This document shows, in pieces, positions 7,156 through 14,107 of a DNA stretch of 32,862 nucleotides. The notes under the pieces are model-generated. The model was not told the origin of the DNA. It ran no database searches and worked only from the letters and a program-made list of their open reading frames with translations. Position 1 is the stretch's first letter. Each line of letters opens with the position of its first letter. This stretch comes from Fibrobacterales bacterium (GTDB lineage: Bacteria; Fibrobacterota; Fibrobacteria; Fibrobacterales; CADBQJ01), in NCBI GenBank assembly GCA_017650365.1, contig JAGCEZ010000027.1, forward strand, positions 1 through 32,862, written 5' to 3'. The translations under genes and the position numbers were made by a program.

Positions 7156-8913
7156 CTAGATCTTCACCGCCACGCCGGCGACGGCGCGGAAGCGGTCTTC
7201 GGGGCCGTCGGGCACGAGCGGTTCGTCGTCGGAGAGCGGGTTCAGGAGCGAGAGCCAGAGCCGGACGCGGCCGTCGAAGAAGCTCTGGCGGATTTCGGCG
7301 TTGAGCTCCGCGCGGTCCGGTTCGCGCCACTCTTCGGGCGAGCGCTGGCGGATCGTCGCGCCCGACGTCCAGAGCAGCGCGGCGCGGATTTCGAGGTCCG
7401 AGGGGAACTTCCAGGAGTGGCGCAGCGCGAGACGCCATTCCGCGGGGACGAGTTCCATCTTCCCCCACGGTCCGGCGAGCGCGTCTTCGCGCAGCGCCTC
7501 GAACTGCCAGAGCCTGCACGGGCAGAGCGAGAAGTCGACGACGAGCCTGTCCTGCATTCCCCAGAGCGCGCCTTCCGCCGTGGCTTCGCGGCCCGTGCGG
7601 ATCCAGCGCCGCTCGCTCCAGGTCCAGCTTTCGCTCCGGAACGCGGGGAGGTCGACGCCCGCCCAGGGCGTCGCGGAGAGCGAGACGCGGAAGGGGCCGA
7701 GCGGCGCGGAGTCCCAGGCGAGGCGCAGGCCGTAGTGCTGCCACGTGGAGACGTGCGCGAGGTCGGCGAGGGTGTCGCTCCGGTCGCCGGTCGCGAATTC
7801 GCGCCACCGTTCGAGCGGGGAGCGGACGTTGGAGAGCCGCAGGAAGAGCGCTTCGGAGAGGCGGTGCCCGCCGATCCGCTGCGCGAAGGCCAGCGTGTCG
7901 GAGGCGCCCCAGAACCCGTTCCCGACCCAGTGCGAACCGGAGAAGACGAAGCCGGGGAGAAGTCCGATTTCGTGGTCGAGCCCGGCGAGCAGGACGTTTT
8001 CGTCCGCGGGCCGCAGCGGGAACTCCTCCGACGCGCGCGTGTTCCGGAAGCGGATCCACGGGCGGACGGGGCCCAGGCGCCGCGCGACGGCGAACTCCGC
8101 GATTTCGAAGTTCTCGCCGTCGATCGCCGTGTCGAGCGCGAAGATCTCGCCGCGGAAGAAGCGCGCGTCCGCGGACCAGCCCGCGAACTCCGCGGAGCCG
8201 GAGAGGGCGTCGACGAGGAGCGGGATCTCGCGGCGCGTTCCGGGCGAGAGCGGCCACCACCAGGCGCTGCGTCCCTGGACGCCGGCGCGCAGTTGCGGGC
8301 CTTCCCAGCGCAGGCCGCCGCCGAAGTAGCTGAAGTCCGGGTAGTTCTCGCCGAACCAGGAGTGGAGGTCCTCGTAGGTTTCGCCCCAGCGGTTCGCCTC
8401 GACCACGCGGGCCTTGCGCGCCTGCGCGTATTTCGCGGACCAGTGGTCCACCTGCCGAAGGTCGCCCCAGAGCAGCGCGTTTCCGAACGGAATCGCGCCG
8501 AAGGCCTGCGTGGTCGGCGTGCGGTTCTCGATGCGGGCCGGACTCGAGACCTCCTGCCAGAGCTGGTCGCCGACTTCGTTCCCGACGAGGACGCCGGAGA
8601 GCGAGTCGCGCGGACCGGGCGCGAAGAGCTCGCGCCGCTCGCCGAGGAGCGAGGGAACCGGGCCGAGCGGCGCGAAGTCCAGTGTCGCGGACCAGGGCAG
8701 GAGCGCGCCCGCGGGGCGTTCGATCCAGTCCGAGGCGCTGGCGAAGCCGAACGCCCCGAGGCCCGCGGCGCGCCGGGCGGACCAGGGCGTCTCCGCGCGG
8801 AAGAAGTCGTCCGGGACGGGAGCGGCGCCCGGCGCGCCCCCGTTCCCTTCCGCCGCGAAGGCGCAGAAGGCGGAGAGGAGCGCGGGAAGCGCGCAGCGGC
8901 GGAGATCCTTCAC
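7156..8913 (-). CDS. Tryptophan-rich outer-membrane beta-barrel protein, unknown function
   Basis: A 585-residue exported protein not matching a family I can name. It begins at GTG 8913, whose GTGA overlaps the stop of the upstream gene, and opens with a signal peptide (VKDLRRCALPALLSAFCAFA). The rest has many alternating aromatic and polar strands with short polar turns and an unusual abundance of Trp and Arg, for example a WWW run near residue 215. It ends in a strand (FRAVAGVAVKI), as beta-barrels do. This pattern suggests a 16- to 22-stranded outer-membrane barrel such as a porin or TonB-receptor-like barrel without a plug. It is the last gene of the operon HD-GYP, fmt, rsmB, small barrel, this gene. 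Barrel topology is inference from composition. The open frame runs further upstream only as an overlap with its neighbour. Confidence 0.65.
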   Translation of the reverse strand: MKDLRRCALPALLSAFCAFAAEGNGGAPGAAPVPDDFFRAETPWSARRAAGLGAFGFASASDWIERPAGALLPWSATLDFAPLGPVPSLLGERRELFAPGPRDSLSGVLVGNEVGDQLWQEVSSPARIENRTPTTQAFGAIPFGNALLWGDLRQVDHWSAKYAQARKARVVEANRWGETYEDLHSWFGENYPDFSYFGGGLRWEGPQLRAGVQGRSAWWWPLSPGTRREIPLLVDALSGSAEFAGWSADARFFRGEIFALDTAIDGENFEIAEFAVARRLGPVRPWIRFRNTRASEEFPLRPADENVLLAGLDHEIGLLPGFVFSGSHWVGNGFWGASDTLAFAQRIGGHRLSEALFLRLSNVRSPLERWREFATGDRSDTLADLAHVSTWQHYGLRLAWDSAPLGPFRVSLSATPWAGVDLPAFRSESWTWSERRWIRTGREATAEGALWGMQDRLVVDFSLCPCRLWQFEALREDALAGPWGKMELVPAEWRLALRHSWKFPSDLEIRAALLWTSGATIRQRSPEEWREPDRAELNAEIRQSFFDGRVRLWLSLLNPLSDDEPLVPDGPEDRFRAVAGVAVKI

Positions 8914-9482
8914 CACAGCGCCGCCTCCGCGCTCGCGCCGAACGCCGCGAAATGGCTCGCCTTCTTCAGCGTCCAGGCGGTCTGCTGCTGGGCGTAGAGG
9001 CGGAAGCCCATCGTCCGCCAGCGCAGCGCCGGAGTCTCCAGCCGGAACCAGTGGCCGAAGTCGGATTCGTTGTCGTCGAGCAGCAGGCCCCCGACCGGCT
9101 CGGAGGCGCGGACGAAGAAGAAGGCGATCCCGCCGCCCAGCCGCGCGGGGTTCCTCCCGTCCGGGAACGGAAGCGGGAAGAGCAGGCCCGCGCTTCCCGT
9201 CGCGTGGTGCAGGAAGAGGTCGCTTCCGGAGATCCGGTCGCGCTGGTATCCCGCCAGCAGGACGAAGTCGATCCCCTCCCAGTATTTCATCCGTACGAAA
9301 ATCGTGGCGACCGGTCCGGGCTCGAAGTCGTCCGAGAGGTTCCCGAGCGGAATCGCGACGCCGCCGTCCGCGCCGACGGAACCGTGGCCCAGCTGTCCGC
9401 CGCCGGAGTCCGAGGGACGCGCCGCGGCGCCCGCGCACAGCAGGGCGAGGAGGATCGCGGCGAGCGGAATCCGGCGGAGCAT
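8910..9482 (-). CDS. Small outer-membrane beta-barrel protein
   Basis: A 190-residue protein with a signal peptide (MLRRIPLAAILLALLCAGAAA) followed by beta-hairpin-like sequence: GADGGVAIPLGN, ATIFVRMKYWEG, DFVLLAGYQR, GSAGLLFPLPF, LGGGIAFFFVRA and FRLYAQQQTAWTL. The C-terminus ends with a hydrophobic residue (AEAALW), as outer-membrane barrel strands often do. An eight-stranded OmpW/OmpX-like barrel is the simplest reading. ATG 9482 starts two bases after the rsmB stop, and its own stop overlaps the next start as GTGA, so translation is coupled on both sides. There is no strong ribosome site of its own. Family and ligand are unknown. Confidence 0.65.
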   Translation of the reverse strand: MLRRIPLAAILLALLCAGAAARPSDSGGGQLGHGSVGADGGVAIPLGNLSDDFEPGPVATIFVRMKYWEGIDFVLLAGYQRDRISGSDLFLHHATGSAGLLFPLPFPDGRNPARLGGGIAFFFVRASEPVGGLLLDDNESDFGHWFRLETPALRWRTMGFRLYAQQQTAWTLKKASHFAAFGASAEAALW

Positions 9483-9484
9483 CG

Positions 9485-10798
9485 TCAGGGCAGAGGCGAC
9501 CTGCGGACGAGCCGCGCCGCGAAGAAGCCGTCGAGCGAGCCGGGCGCGGGGACGATGCAGAGGCAGCGGTGGTGGACGTAGCGGTGCGGGATCCAGTCGC
9601 GCGGACCCTCCAGCTCCCACTCTGGGTGCGCGGAGAGGAACGCGTCGACCACGTCGTAGGTCTCCTCCGGCTCGGGCGAGCAGGTGGAGTAGAGGATCAC
9701 GCCGTTTTCCCCCATCAGCGCGGAGGCGCTTTCGAGAAGGCGCTTCTGGAGGTCCGCGGTGCGGGCGATCGACGCGGGCGAGGCCTTCCAGAGCGCTTCG
9801 GGCCTGCGCCGCGCCACGCCGAGGTTGGAGCAGGGCGCGTCGAGCAGCAGGTGCGTGAAGGCGCCCTTGCGGAACGGGGGATTCAGCCCGTCGCCGACGA
9901 CCAGGGGAAGTTTCCGTCCGTCATGCAGGACGAAGTTCCTCGCGCTCCGGAGCCGCGCGAAGTCGAGGTCCGCGGCGACGACCTCCACGCCCGGGCATTC
10001 GTCCAGGATCAGCGCGCTCTTCCCGCCCGGGGCCGCGCAGAGGTCGAGCAGGCGGTCGCCCGGGGAGAGGTGCAGCATCCTGACCAGAAGCCAGGCCGCC
10101 GGGTCCTGCACGGCCGCGAAGCCGCGTTCGAACAGCGGGTGCTTCAGGACGTCGCGCAGGGGGCCCTTCGCGGGCCAGTAGAGCCCGAACCGCTCCTCCG
10201 ACAGGTCGAGCGGGAGCTCCGCCTTCGCGGCCTCGCGCTCCTCGGGCGTCCCGCGCAGGCGCACCCAGTGCGTCGGCTGCGCGTTGTCGGCCTTCAGGCG
10301 GAGGGCCATCGGCTTGAACCCGAGCTGCCCGTTCCACTTCTGCACCAGCCAGCCGGGGTGCGAGTAGCGGATCGCGAGGTTGCCCAGGCCGCCGTGCGCC
10401 GGGACTTCGAGCTTGCGGGCCGAGGCCTTGCGCAGCACGGCGTTGACGAAGCCGGCCACGTGCTCGTTCCCGCCGCGGCGCGCGACCTCCACCGAGGCGT
10501 CCACGACGGCGTGCGCGGGGACGCGGTCCATCCACCAGAGCTGGTAGAGCGCCTCGAGCAGCAGGACGAGCGTCCGCTCGTCGGGATCGCGCGAAACGAA
10601 CCTGTCGAGGTTGAACTGCAGGAGCCGGACGTGGCGCAGCGTCCCGAGCGCGATTTCCAGCGCGAGCGCGCGGTCGCTCGGTCCGACGTCCGGGCGTTCC
10701 GCCGCGAGGCGGCGGTGCGTTTCGGCGACGAATCCTTCGCCGCGCTTCCAGGCCAGCAGCGCGTCGAGCGCGAGTTCGCGCGCGTCCGCCCCGACCAC
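9485..10798 (-). CDS. rsmB: 16S rRNA (cytosine-967-C5)-methyltransferase RsmB
   Basis: A ~437-residue SAM-dependent enzyme that methylates C967 of 16S rRNA. An N-terminal NusB-like domain (residues 5-125, with RELALDALLAWKRGEGF at the start) is followed by the Rossmann methyltransferase domain. The SAM loop is LLDLCAAPGGKSALI (250-264). The two cysteines of the m5C mechanism are C323 in DAPCSNLG and C373 in YSTCSPEPEE. The start is uncertain: GTG 10798 fits the usual MxxRELALDALL beginning and lies just after the fmt stop, but no clear ribosome site precedes it, so translation is probably coupled to fmt. The fmt-rsmB order is common in bacteria. Two outer-membrane protein genes follow directly. 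Confidence 0.92.
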   Translation of the reverse strand: MVGADARELALDALLAWKRGEGFVAETHRRLAAERPDVGPSDRALALEIALGTLRHVRLLQFNLDRFVSRDPDERTLVLLLEALYQLWWMDRVPAHAVVDASVEVARRGGNEHVAGFVNAVLRKASARKLEVPAHGGLGNLAIRYSHPGWLVQKWNGQLGFKPMALRLKADNAQPTHWVRLRGTPEEREAAKAELPLDLSEERFGLYWPAKGPLRDVLKHPLFERGFAAVQDPAAWLLVRMLHLSPGDRLLDLCAAPGGKSALILDECPGVEVVAADLDFARLRSARNFVLHDGRKLPLVVGDGLNPPFRKGAFTHLLLDAPCSNLGVARRRPEALWKASPASIARTADLQKRLLESASALMGENGVILYSTCSPEPEETYDVVDAFLSAHPEWELEGPRDWIPHRYVHHRCLCIVPAPGSLDGFFAARLVRRSPLP

Positions 10799-10809
10799 GT
10801 CGCGCGGCT

Positions 10810-11745
10810 TCAGCCGAGCTTCAGGTTCTCCTTGGTCCTCAGTCCGCACCAGAATTCCTTCGCGAGCATCTCGCGCTTGTCCTGCGGCTGGAGCCGCAGC
10901 AGTTCGATCCAGCGGTCGCCGCATTTCGCCCAGAGGCGCTTCCCGCCCTCGGTTCCGCGCAGGGTCCCGGGTTCGGCCCCGTCTTCCGGCCCGCCGTCGG
11001 AGAGCTTCGTCGCCCGGACGCGGAGGGTCTTCCCGTCGAACGCCGTCCAGGCGCCGGGCCAGGGCTGCAGTCCGCGCACGAGGTTGTGGATTTCGCGCGC
11101 GGGGCGGTTCCAGTCGAGCAGCCCGTCCTCCTTCTTGAGCTTGGGCGCCTTCGTCGCCTGGGAGTGGTCCTGTTCCAGCGGGGGCTCGCCGCGTTCCAGC
11201 GCGGAGATCGCCTCGGCCAGCGCCGGGCGCCCCGCCTCGAGCATCCGGTCGAACAGCTCGACGGCCGTCTCGTCCTCGCCGATCGGGAGCTCCACGCGGC
11301 GCACCACCGGGCCGTGGTCCATCCTGGGGTCGAGCCGGAAGAGCGTGACGCCCGAGACCGTCTCCCCGTTCGCGACGGCCCACTGCACGGGCGCGGCGCC
11401 GCGGTAGCGCGGGAGGAGCGAGCCGTGGAGGTTCAGGCTTCCGAAGCGCGGCACGGCCAGCACGTTCTTCGGGAGGATCGAGAAGGCGATGACGACGAAG
11501 AGGTCCGCGCCGACCGCGCGGAGCTCCGCCTCGAACTCCGGCGACTTCAGGTCCTCGGGCTGGAGGACGGGCAGTCCGAGCTCGAGCGCGGCCTGCTTGA
11601 CGGGCGGCGCCTGCAGGTGCCGTCCGCGCCCGGCGGGGCGGTCGGGCTGCGTGACCGCGCCGAGCACCTCGTGCTCCGTCTCGCGGACGAGGAAGCGCAG
11701 GAAGCCGGCGGAGAACTCGGGCGTGCCGAAAAAGAGGATCTTCAT
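10810..11745 (-). CDS. fmt: Methionyl-tRNA formyltransferase
   Basis: A 311-residue enzyme that formylates initiator Met-tRNA using 10-formyl-tetrahydrofolate; the length is typical. The N-terminus MKILFFGTPEFSAGFLRFLV is the formyl-transferase Rossmann start. LNLHGSLLPRYRGAAPVQW carries N105 and H107, and D143 in LDPRMDHGP completes the catalytic set. The C-terminal OB-like domain covers about 205-311. Its ATG shares one base with the stop of the HD-GYP gene (TGATG), so it is translated as part of that operon. No def (peptide deformylase) gene, often found next to fmt, lies here. Confidence 0.96.
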   Translation of the reverse strand: MKILFFGTPEFSAGFLRFLVRETEHEVLGAVTQPDRPAGRGRHLQAPPVKQAALELGLPVLQPEDLKSPEFEAELRAVGADLFVVIAFSILPKNVLAVPRFGSLNLHGSLLPRYRGAAPVQWAVANGETVSGVTLFRLDPRMDHGPVVRRVELPIGEDETAVELFDRMLEAGRPALAEAISALERGEPPLEQDHSQATKAPKLKKEDGLLDWNRPAREIHNLVRGLQPWPGAWTAFDGKTLRVRATKLSDGGPEDGAEPGTLRGTEGGKRLWAKCGDRWIELLRLQPQDKREMLAKEFWCGLRTKENLKLG

Positions 11746-12764
11746 CAGTTGGCGATTTCCCGGACGATGCGCCTCATCTCCTCCTTCACCGAGTCGAAGG
11801 CGTCCACGACGTCGGGGTCGAAGTGCGTGCCGCGCTCGGCCAGGATGGTGCGCACGGCCTCTTCGTGGGGAATCGGGTCCTTGTAGGGGCGCTTGCTGAC
11901 CAGCGCGTCGTAGACGTCGGCCACGGCGACGATGCGCGCGGAGAGCGGGATCTTCTCGCCCGCGAGCGGGGCGCCCACGCCGTTCTGGACGAAGAACGAG
12001 GTCTTGTTCCCGTTCTGCAGCACGTTCGGATAGCCCGTGCCGTCCCAGCGCTGGTGGTGGTGGTAGGCGATTTCGCGCGCCAGCTCGTAGTAGCTGCGGA
12101 AGGGGAGCGAGCGCTGGAGCTCGGCGATCAGGTCGCCGCCGACGATGACGTGCATCTTCATCGACTCGAACTCGGAGGCGGTCAGGCTCCCGGTCTTGCG
12201 GAGGATGTCGTCGGTGATCCCCACGCGCCCCACGTCGTGCAGCGCCGCGGCGATGGAGAGGTCGGCGATGTACTGCTCGGTGACGTAGCTGCGGTACTTC
12301 TGGCTGTGCGAGAGGGCGCGCGCGATCGTCTCGGCCATCCGGCCGATGCGGCGCAGGTGGAGCGCGGTGCTGGCGTCGCGCGCGGCGGTGACGCGGGCGA
12401 AGCCGATGGTGCTCGCCCTGCGGAACTGGTCGTTGCGCTTCTGGGCGCTCTCCAGGCGGAGCCGGGCGCGGAGCTCCCGGCGCTTCAGCCCGCCCGAGAG
12501 GAGGGCGGCGCCGGCCAGGCAGATCGGGAGCAGCATCGCGAAGAAGACCCACTCCTCGCGGTGGAAGTCGCCCACGCGCCCGCGGTCCATGACCAGGACG
12601 GCCAGGCGGTTGACCGCGAAGACCACGGCCCAGGCGGCGGCGCCCGTGGCGAAGAAGTGGTCCTGGCAGAGGATCCGCGCCCGTTCGAGCAGGCGGGAGG
12701 GCGCGGAATCCCGGCGGACGTCCGCGGACGGCGTCGAATTGGCTGCGCGCGCGTTTTCCGGCAT
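11745..12764 (-). CDS. Membrane-anchored HD-GYP domain phosphodiesterase
   Basis: A 339-residue protein with two N-terminal membrane helices (about 40-58 and 72-90), a short charged linker, and a C-terminal HD-GYP domain (about 125-335) that hydrolyses cyclic di-GMP in characterised members. The metal and signature residues are present: H136, H176-D177 (ALHDVGRVGI), H205 (MKMHVIVGG), the HHHQRW histidines (235-237) and G244-Y245-P246. HDVGR replaces the commoner HDxGK, a conservative change. ATG 12764 has GGAGG six bases before it. The open frame continues upstream into the tRNA-Asn gene, but that extension is an artefact. It heads the operon with fmt, rsmB and the two outer-membrane proteins. 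No GGDEF gene is nearby. Confidence 0.88.
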   Translation of the reverse strand: MPENARAANSTPSADVRRDSAPSRLLERARILCQDHFFATGAAAWAVVFAVNRLAVLVMDRGRVGDFHREEWVFFAMLLPICLAGAALLSGGLKRRELRARLRLESAQKRNDQFRRASTIGFARVTAARDASTALHLRRIGRMAETIARALSHSQKYRSYVTEQYIADLSIAAALHDVGRVGITDDILRKTGSLTASEFESMKMHVIVGGDLIAELQRSLPFRSYYELAREIAYHHHQRWDGTGYPNVLQNGNKTSFFVQNGVGAPLAGEKIPLSARIVAVADVYDALVSKRPYKDPIPHEEAVRTILAERGTHFDPDVVDAFDSVKEEMRRIVREIAN

Positions 12765-12808
12765 CTCGGACCTCCGTCGAAGGCGGTTTCCCCGGTTCCC
12801 TCTTCTCA

Positions 12809-12814
12809 AATCTA
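12809..12814 (-). promoter_or_regulatory. -10-like box of the HD-GYP / fmt / rsmB operon
   Basis: Minus-strand TAGATT (12814 to 12809) followed by TG. The predicted start is near 12802, giving a ~38-base leader that holds the GGAGG ribosome site. It lies between the tRNA terminator and the HD-GYP start. Confidence 0.5.
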
Positions 12815-12834
12815 AATCGGGAAGCCGGAAAAGC

Positions 12835-12860
12835 AAAAAACCCGTCCGCTCGGACGGGTC
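12835..12860 (-). terminator. Terminator of tRNA-Asn
   Basis: On the minus strand ACCCGTCCG, a short AGC loop and the complementary GGACGGGT are followed by a run of T (12840-12835). It lies about nine bases after the tRNA 3' end and separates the tRNA from the downstream operon. Confidence 0.85.
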
Positions 12861-12868
12861 TTTCGGAG

Positions 12869-12941
12869 CTGCCCCACCTGGGCTCGAACCAGGGACAACG
12901 CGGTTAACAGCCGCGTGCTCTACCAACTGAGCTATAGGGCA
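12869..12941 (-). tRNA. tRNA-Asn (anticodon GTT)
   Basis: A 73-base cloverleaf: the acceptor strand TGCCCTA pairs with TGGGGCA; the D arm is GCTCAGTTGGTAGAGC; the anticodon loop CTGTTAA gives anticodon GTT; the T loop is GGTTCGAGCC. The discriminator is G, as expected for Asn. The 3' CCA is not encoded (CTCC follows), so CCA must be added by a nucleotidyltransferase. It is flanked by its own promoter and terminator. Confidence 0.97.
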
Positions 12942-12954
12942 TCAGGCGGAGACA

Positions 12955-12984
12955 AATATAGACAAGGGGCGGGCGTTTGTGCAA
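12955..12984 (-). promoter_or_regulatory. Promoter of tRNA-Asn with -35 and -10 boxes
   Basis: Minus-strand TTGCAC (12984 to 12979), an 18-base spacer and TATATT (12960 to 12955) followed by TG. This is the only promoter in the window where a clear -35 element can be paired with the -10 box. The predicted start lies about seven bases before the mature tRNA. Confidence 0.7.
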
Positions 12985-13022
12985 GGGGAGGGGGAAAGGC
13001 CCCGTTCCGGTCCTCGGCCCGT

Positions 13023-14021
13023 CTACTCTTCGGCCGTTTTCCCGGCCTCTTTCTCCCGTTTCGCCCGTTTTTCGCGGGCCGTGGCGCCCAGGACGTTCCA
13101 GTTGGTCTTCTTCATCAGCTTCCAGGCGCCGACGTTGGTCCCGTCCTCGAGCGAGCCGTTGAAGGCGTCGACCACGCGCTTGAGCTTGCCGTTGATCGCG
13201 GAGAGGGTGTCGATCAGGTCGCGGCTTTCGGCCAGCCGGACCCAGGCCTCGGTCTTCGAGAGCGAGTCGAGCCCCTCGTCCGCGCCCGCGACGGCGTTCC
13301 GGACCGCCTGCGCCGCTTCGGAGAGCGCCAGCAGCGCCTGCCGCGCCTGGACGAGCGAGGTGTCGAGCGCGGCCTGGACGGCCTCCGCCTGCGCCGTCGC
13401 CCCCTCCGCCAGGTCCCCGACCTGCGCCAGCGCGTCCGCGACCTGCGGACCCTTCGTTCGGACCGCGTCGTCCACGGCGGCGACCGCGCCCTCCACGGCG
13501 TCCACCAGGCCGTCGAACCGTTCGGCGAAGGGCTTGTGCGCGGAGTCCCCGCCGGCGATGAGGCGGGCGGCCAGCGTGAGCGAGTCGAGCAGGTCCACCG
13601 CGTCCTTCACCAGGTGCATCGCCTCGGCGATCCCCGGCTCGTACTCCCCGGGCTGCGGCAGGGAGAGGTCGAGCTCCTTCCCGCGGTGCACGGGCATGAT
13701 GACGATGTAGCGCTGCCCCATCAGGCTGTAGTTCGAGTTGATGAAGCGCGTCCCCTCGCAGTAGCGGACGGGGTTCCCGAAGTCGATCTCCACCTCGGCC
13801 TCGCGCCCGCGCAGCCTCGTCTCGCGGACGAAGCCGACGCGCACGCCGCGCTCCACGACGGCGTCCTGGGGCTGGAGCGACCCGAGGTCGGGGAAGCGGA
13901 CGACGACGGTCTGGACGCCCCGGCTGTCCTCGAGGTACATCTTCCAGCCGACGAACGCGCACAGCAGCAGCACGAGCCCGATGGCGATGTAGCCGATGGC
14001 CTTGTCGGAGAGCCTGTTCAT
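13023..14021 (-). CDS. MlaD / MCE-domain protein, orphan
   Basis: A 332-residue protein with one N-terminal membrane anchor (GYIAIGLVLLLCAFVGW, about 10-26) followed by an MCE (MlaD-like) domain (about 37-120). MCE proteins form periplasmic rings or tubes that move lipids between membranes. GLxxGAxVxxxGVxVGxV-like spacing is visible in LGSLQPQDAVVERGVRVGFV, and INSNYSLMGQRYIVIMP closes the domain. The remaining 200 residues are helical, with many Ala, Val and Asp heptads (about 130-290), typical of the coiled extension in longer MCE proteins, and the tail is very basic and acidic (REKRAKREKEAGKTAEE). No MlaE permease or MlaF ATPase gene is adjacent. ATG 14021 is chosen because the membrane helix follows at once and the region before it carries the promoter box. 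Confidence 0.82.
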   Translation of the reverse strand: MNRLSDKAIGYIAIGLVLLLCAFVGWKMYLEDSRGVQTVVVRFPDLGSLQPQDAVVERGVRVGFVRETRLRGREAEVEIDFGNPVRYCEGTRFINSNYSLMGQRYIVIMPVHRGKELDLSLPQPGEYEPGIAEAMHLVKDAVDLLDSLTLAARLIAGGDSAHKPFAERFDGLVDAVEGAVAAVDDAVRTKGPQVADALAQVGDLAEGATAQAEAVQAALDTSLVQARQALLALSEAAQAVRNAVAGADEGLDSLSKTEAWVRLAESRDLIDTLSAINGKLKRVVDAFNGSLEDGTNVGAWKLMKKTNWNVLGATAREKRAKREKEAGKTAEE

Positions 14022-14029
14022 CGGGGAGA

Positions 14030-14035
14030 AAGGTA
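14030..14035 (-). promoter_or_regulatory. -10-like box close to the MlaD start codon
   Basis: Minus-strand TACCTT (14035 to 14030) lies eight bases before ATG 14021, predicting a transcript with a leader of zero to two bases. No Shine-Dalgarno sequence is present in the gap (TCTCCCCG). Confidence 0.45.
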
Positions 14036-14078
14036 GAAAGCGGAGCGGCCGTCCGATTCCGCGCCCCCGGGAGATTGG

Positions 14079-14084
14079 TAGTTT
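14079..14084 (+). promoter_or_regulatory. -10-like box of ispG
   Basis: TAGTTT (14079-14084) followed by TGGGG. The predicted start is near 14091, with a 17-base leader containing a weak GCGAGG ribosome site before ATG 14108. Confidence 0.45.
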
Positions 14085-14107
14085 TGGGGCAACAGGCGAG
14101 GTACCCC

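Noticed and set aside
7137-7165. Repeated CGCTCCC near the end of the small membrane protein gene as a terminator
   Set aside because: The two copies are direct, not inverted, and no T-run follows.
7156-9438. Full-length 760-residue reading of the large barrel gene
   Set aside because: Its first ~175 residues are Arg-rich and overlap the small barrel gene in another frame. The signal peptide after GTG 8913 marks the real start.
12765-12926. Open-frame extension of the HD-GYP gene starting MVEHAAVNRVVPGSSPGG
   Set aside because: The peptide is a translation of the tRNA-Asn gene, and the extension also crosses its terminator. ATG 12764 has a GGAGG site and begins after the promoter box.
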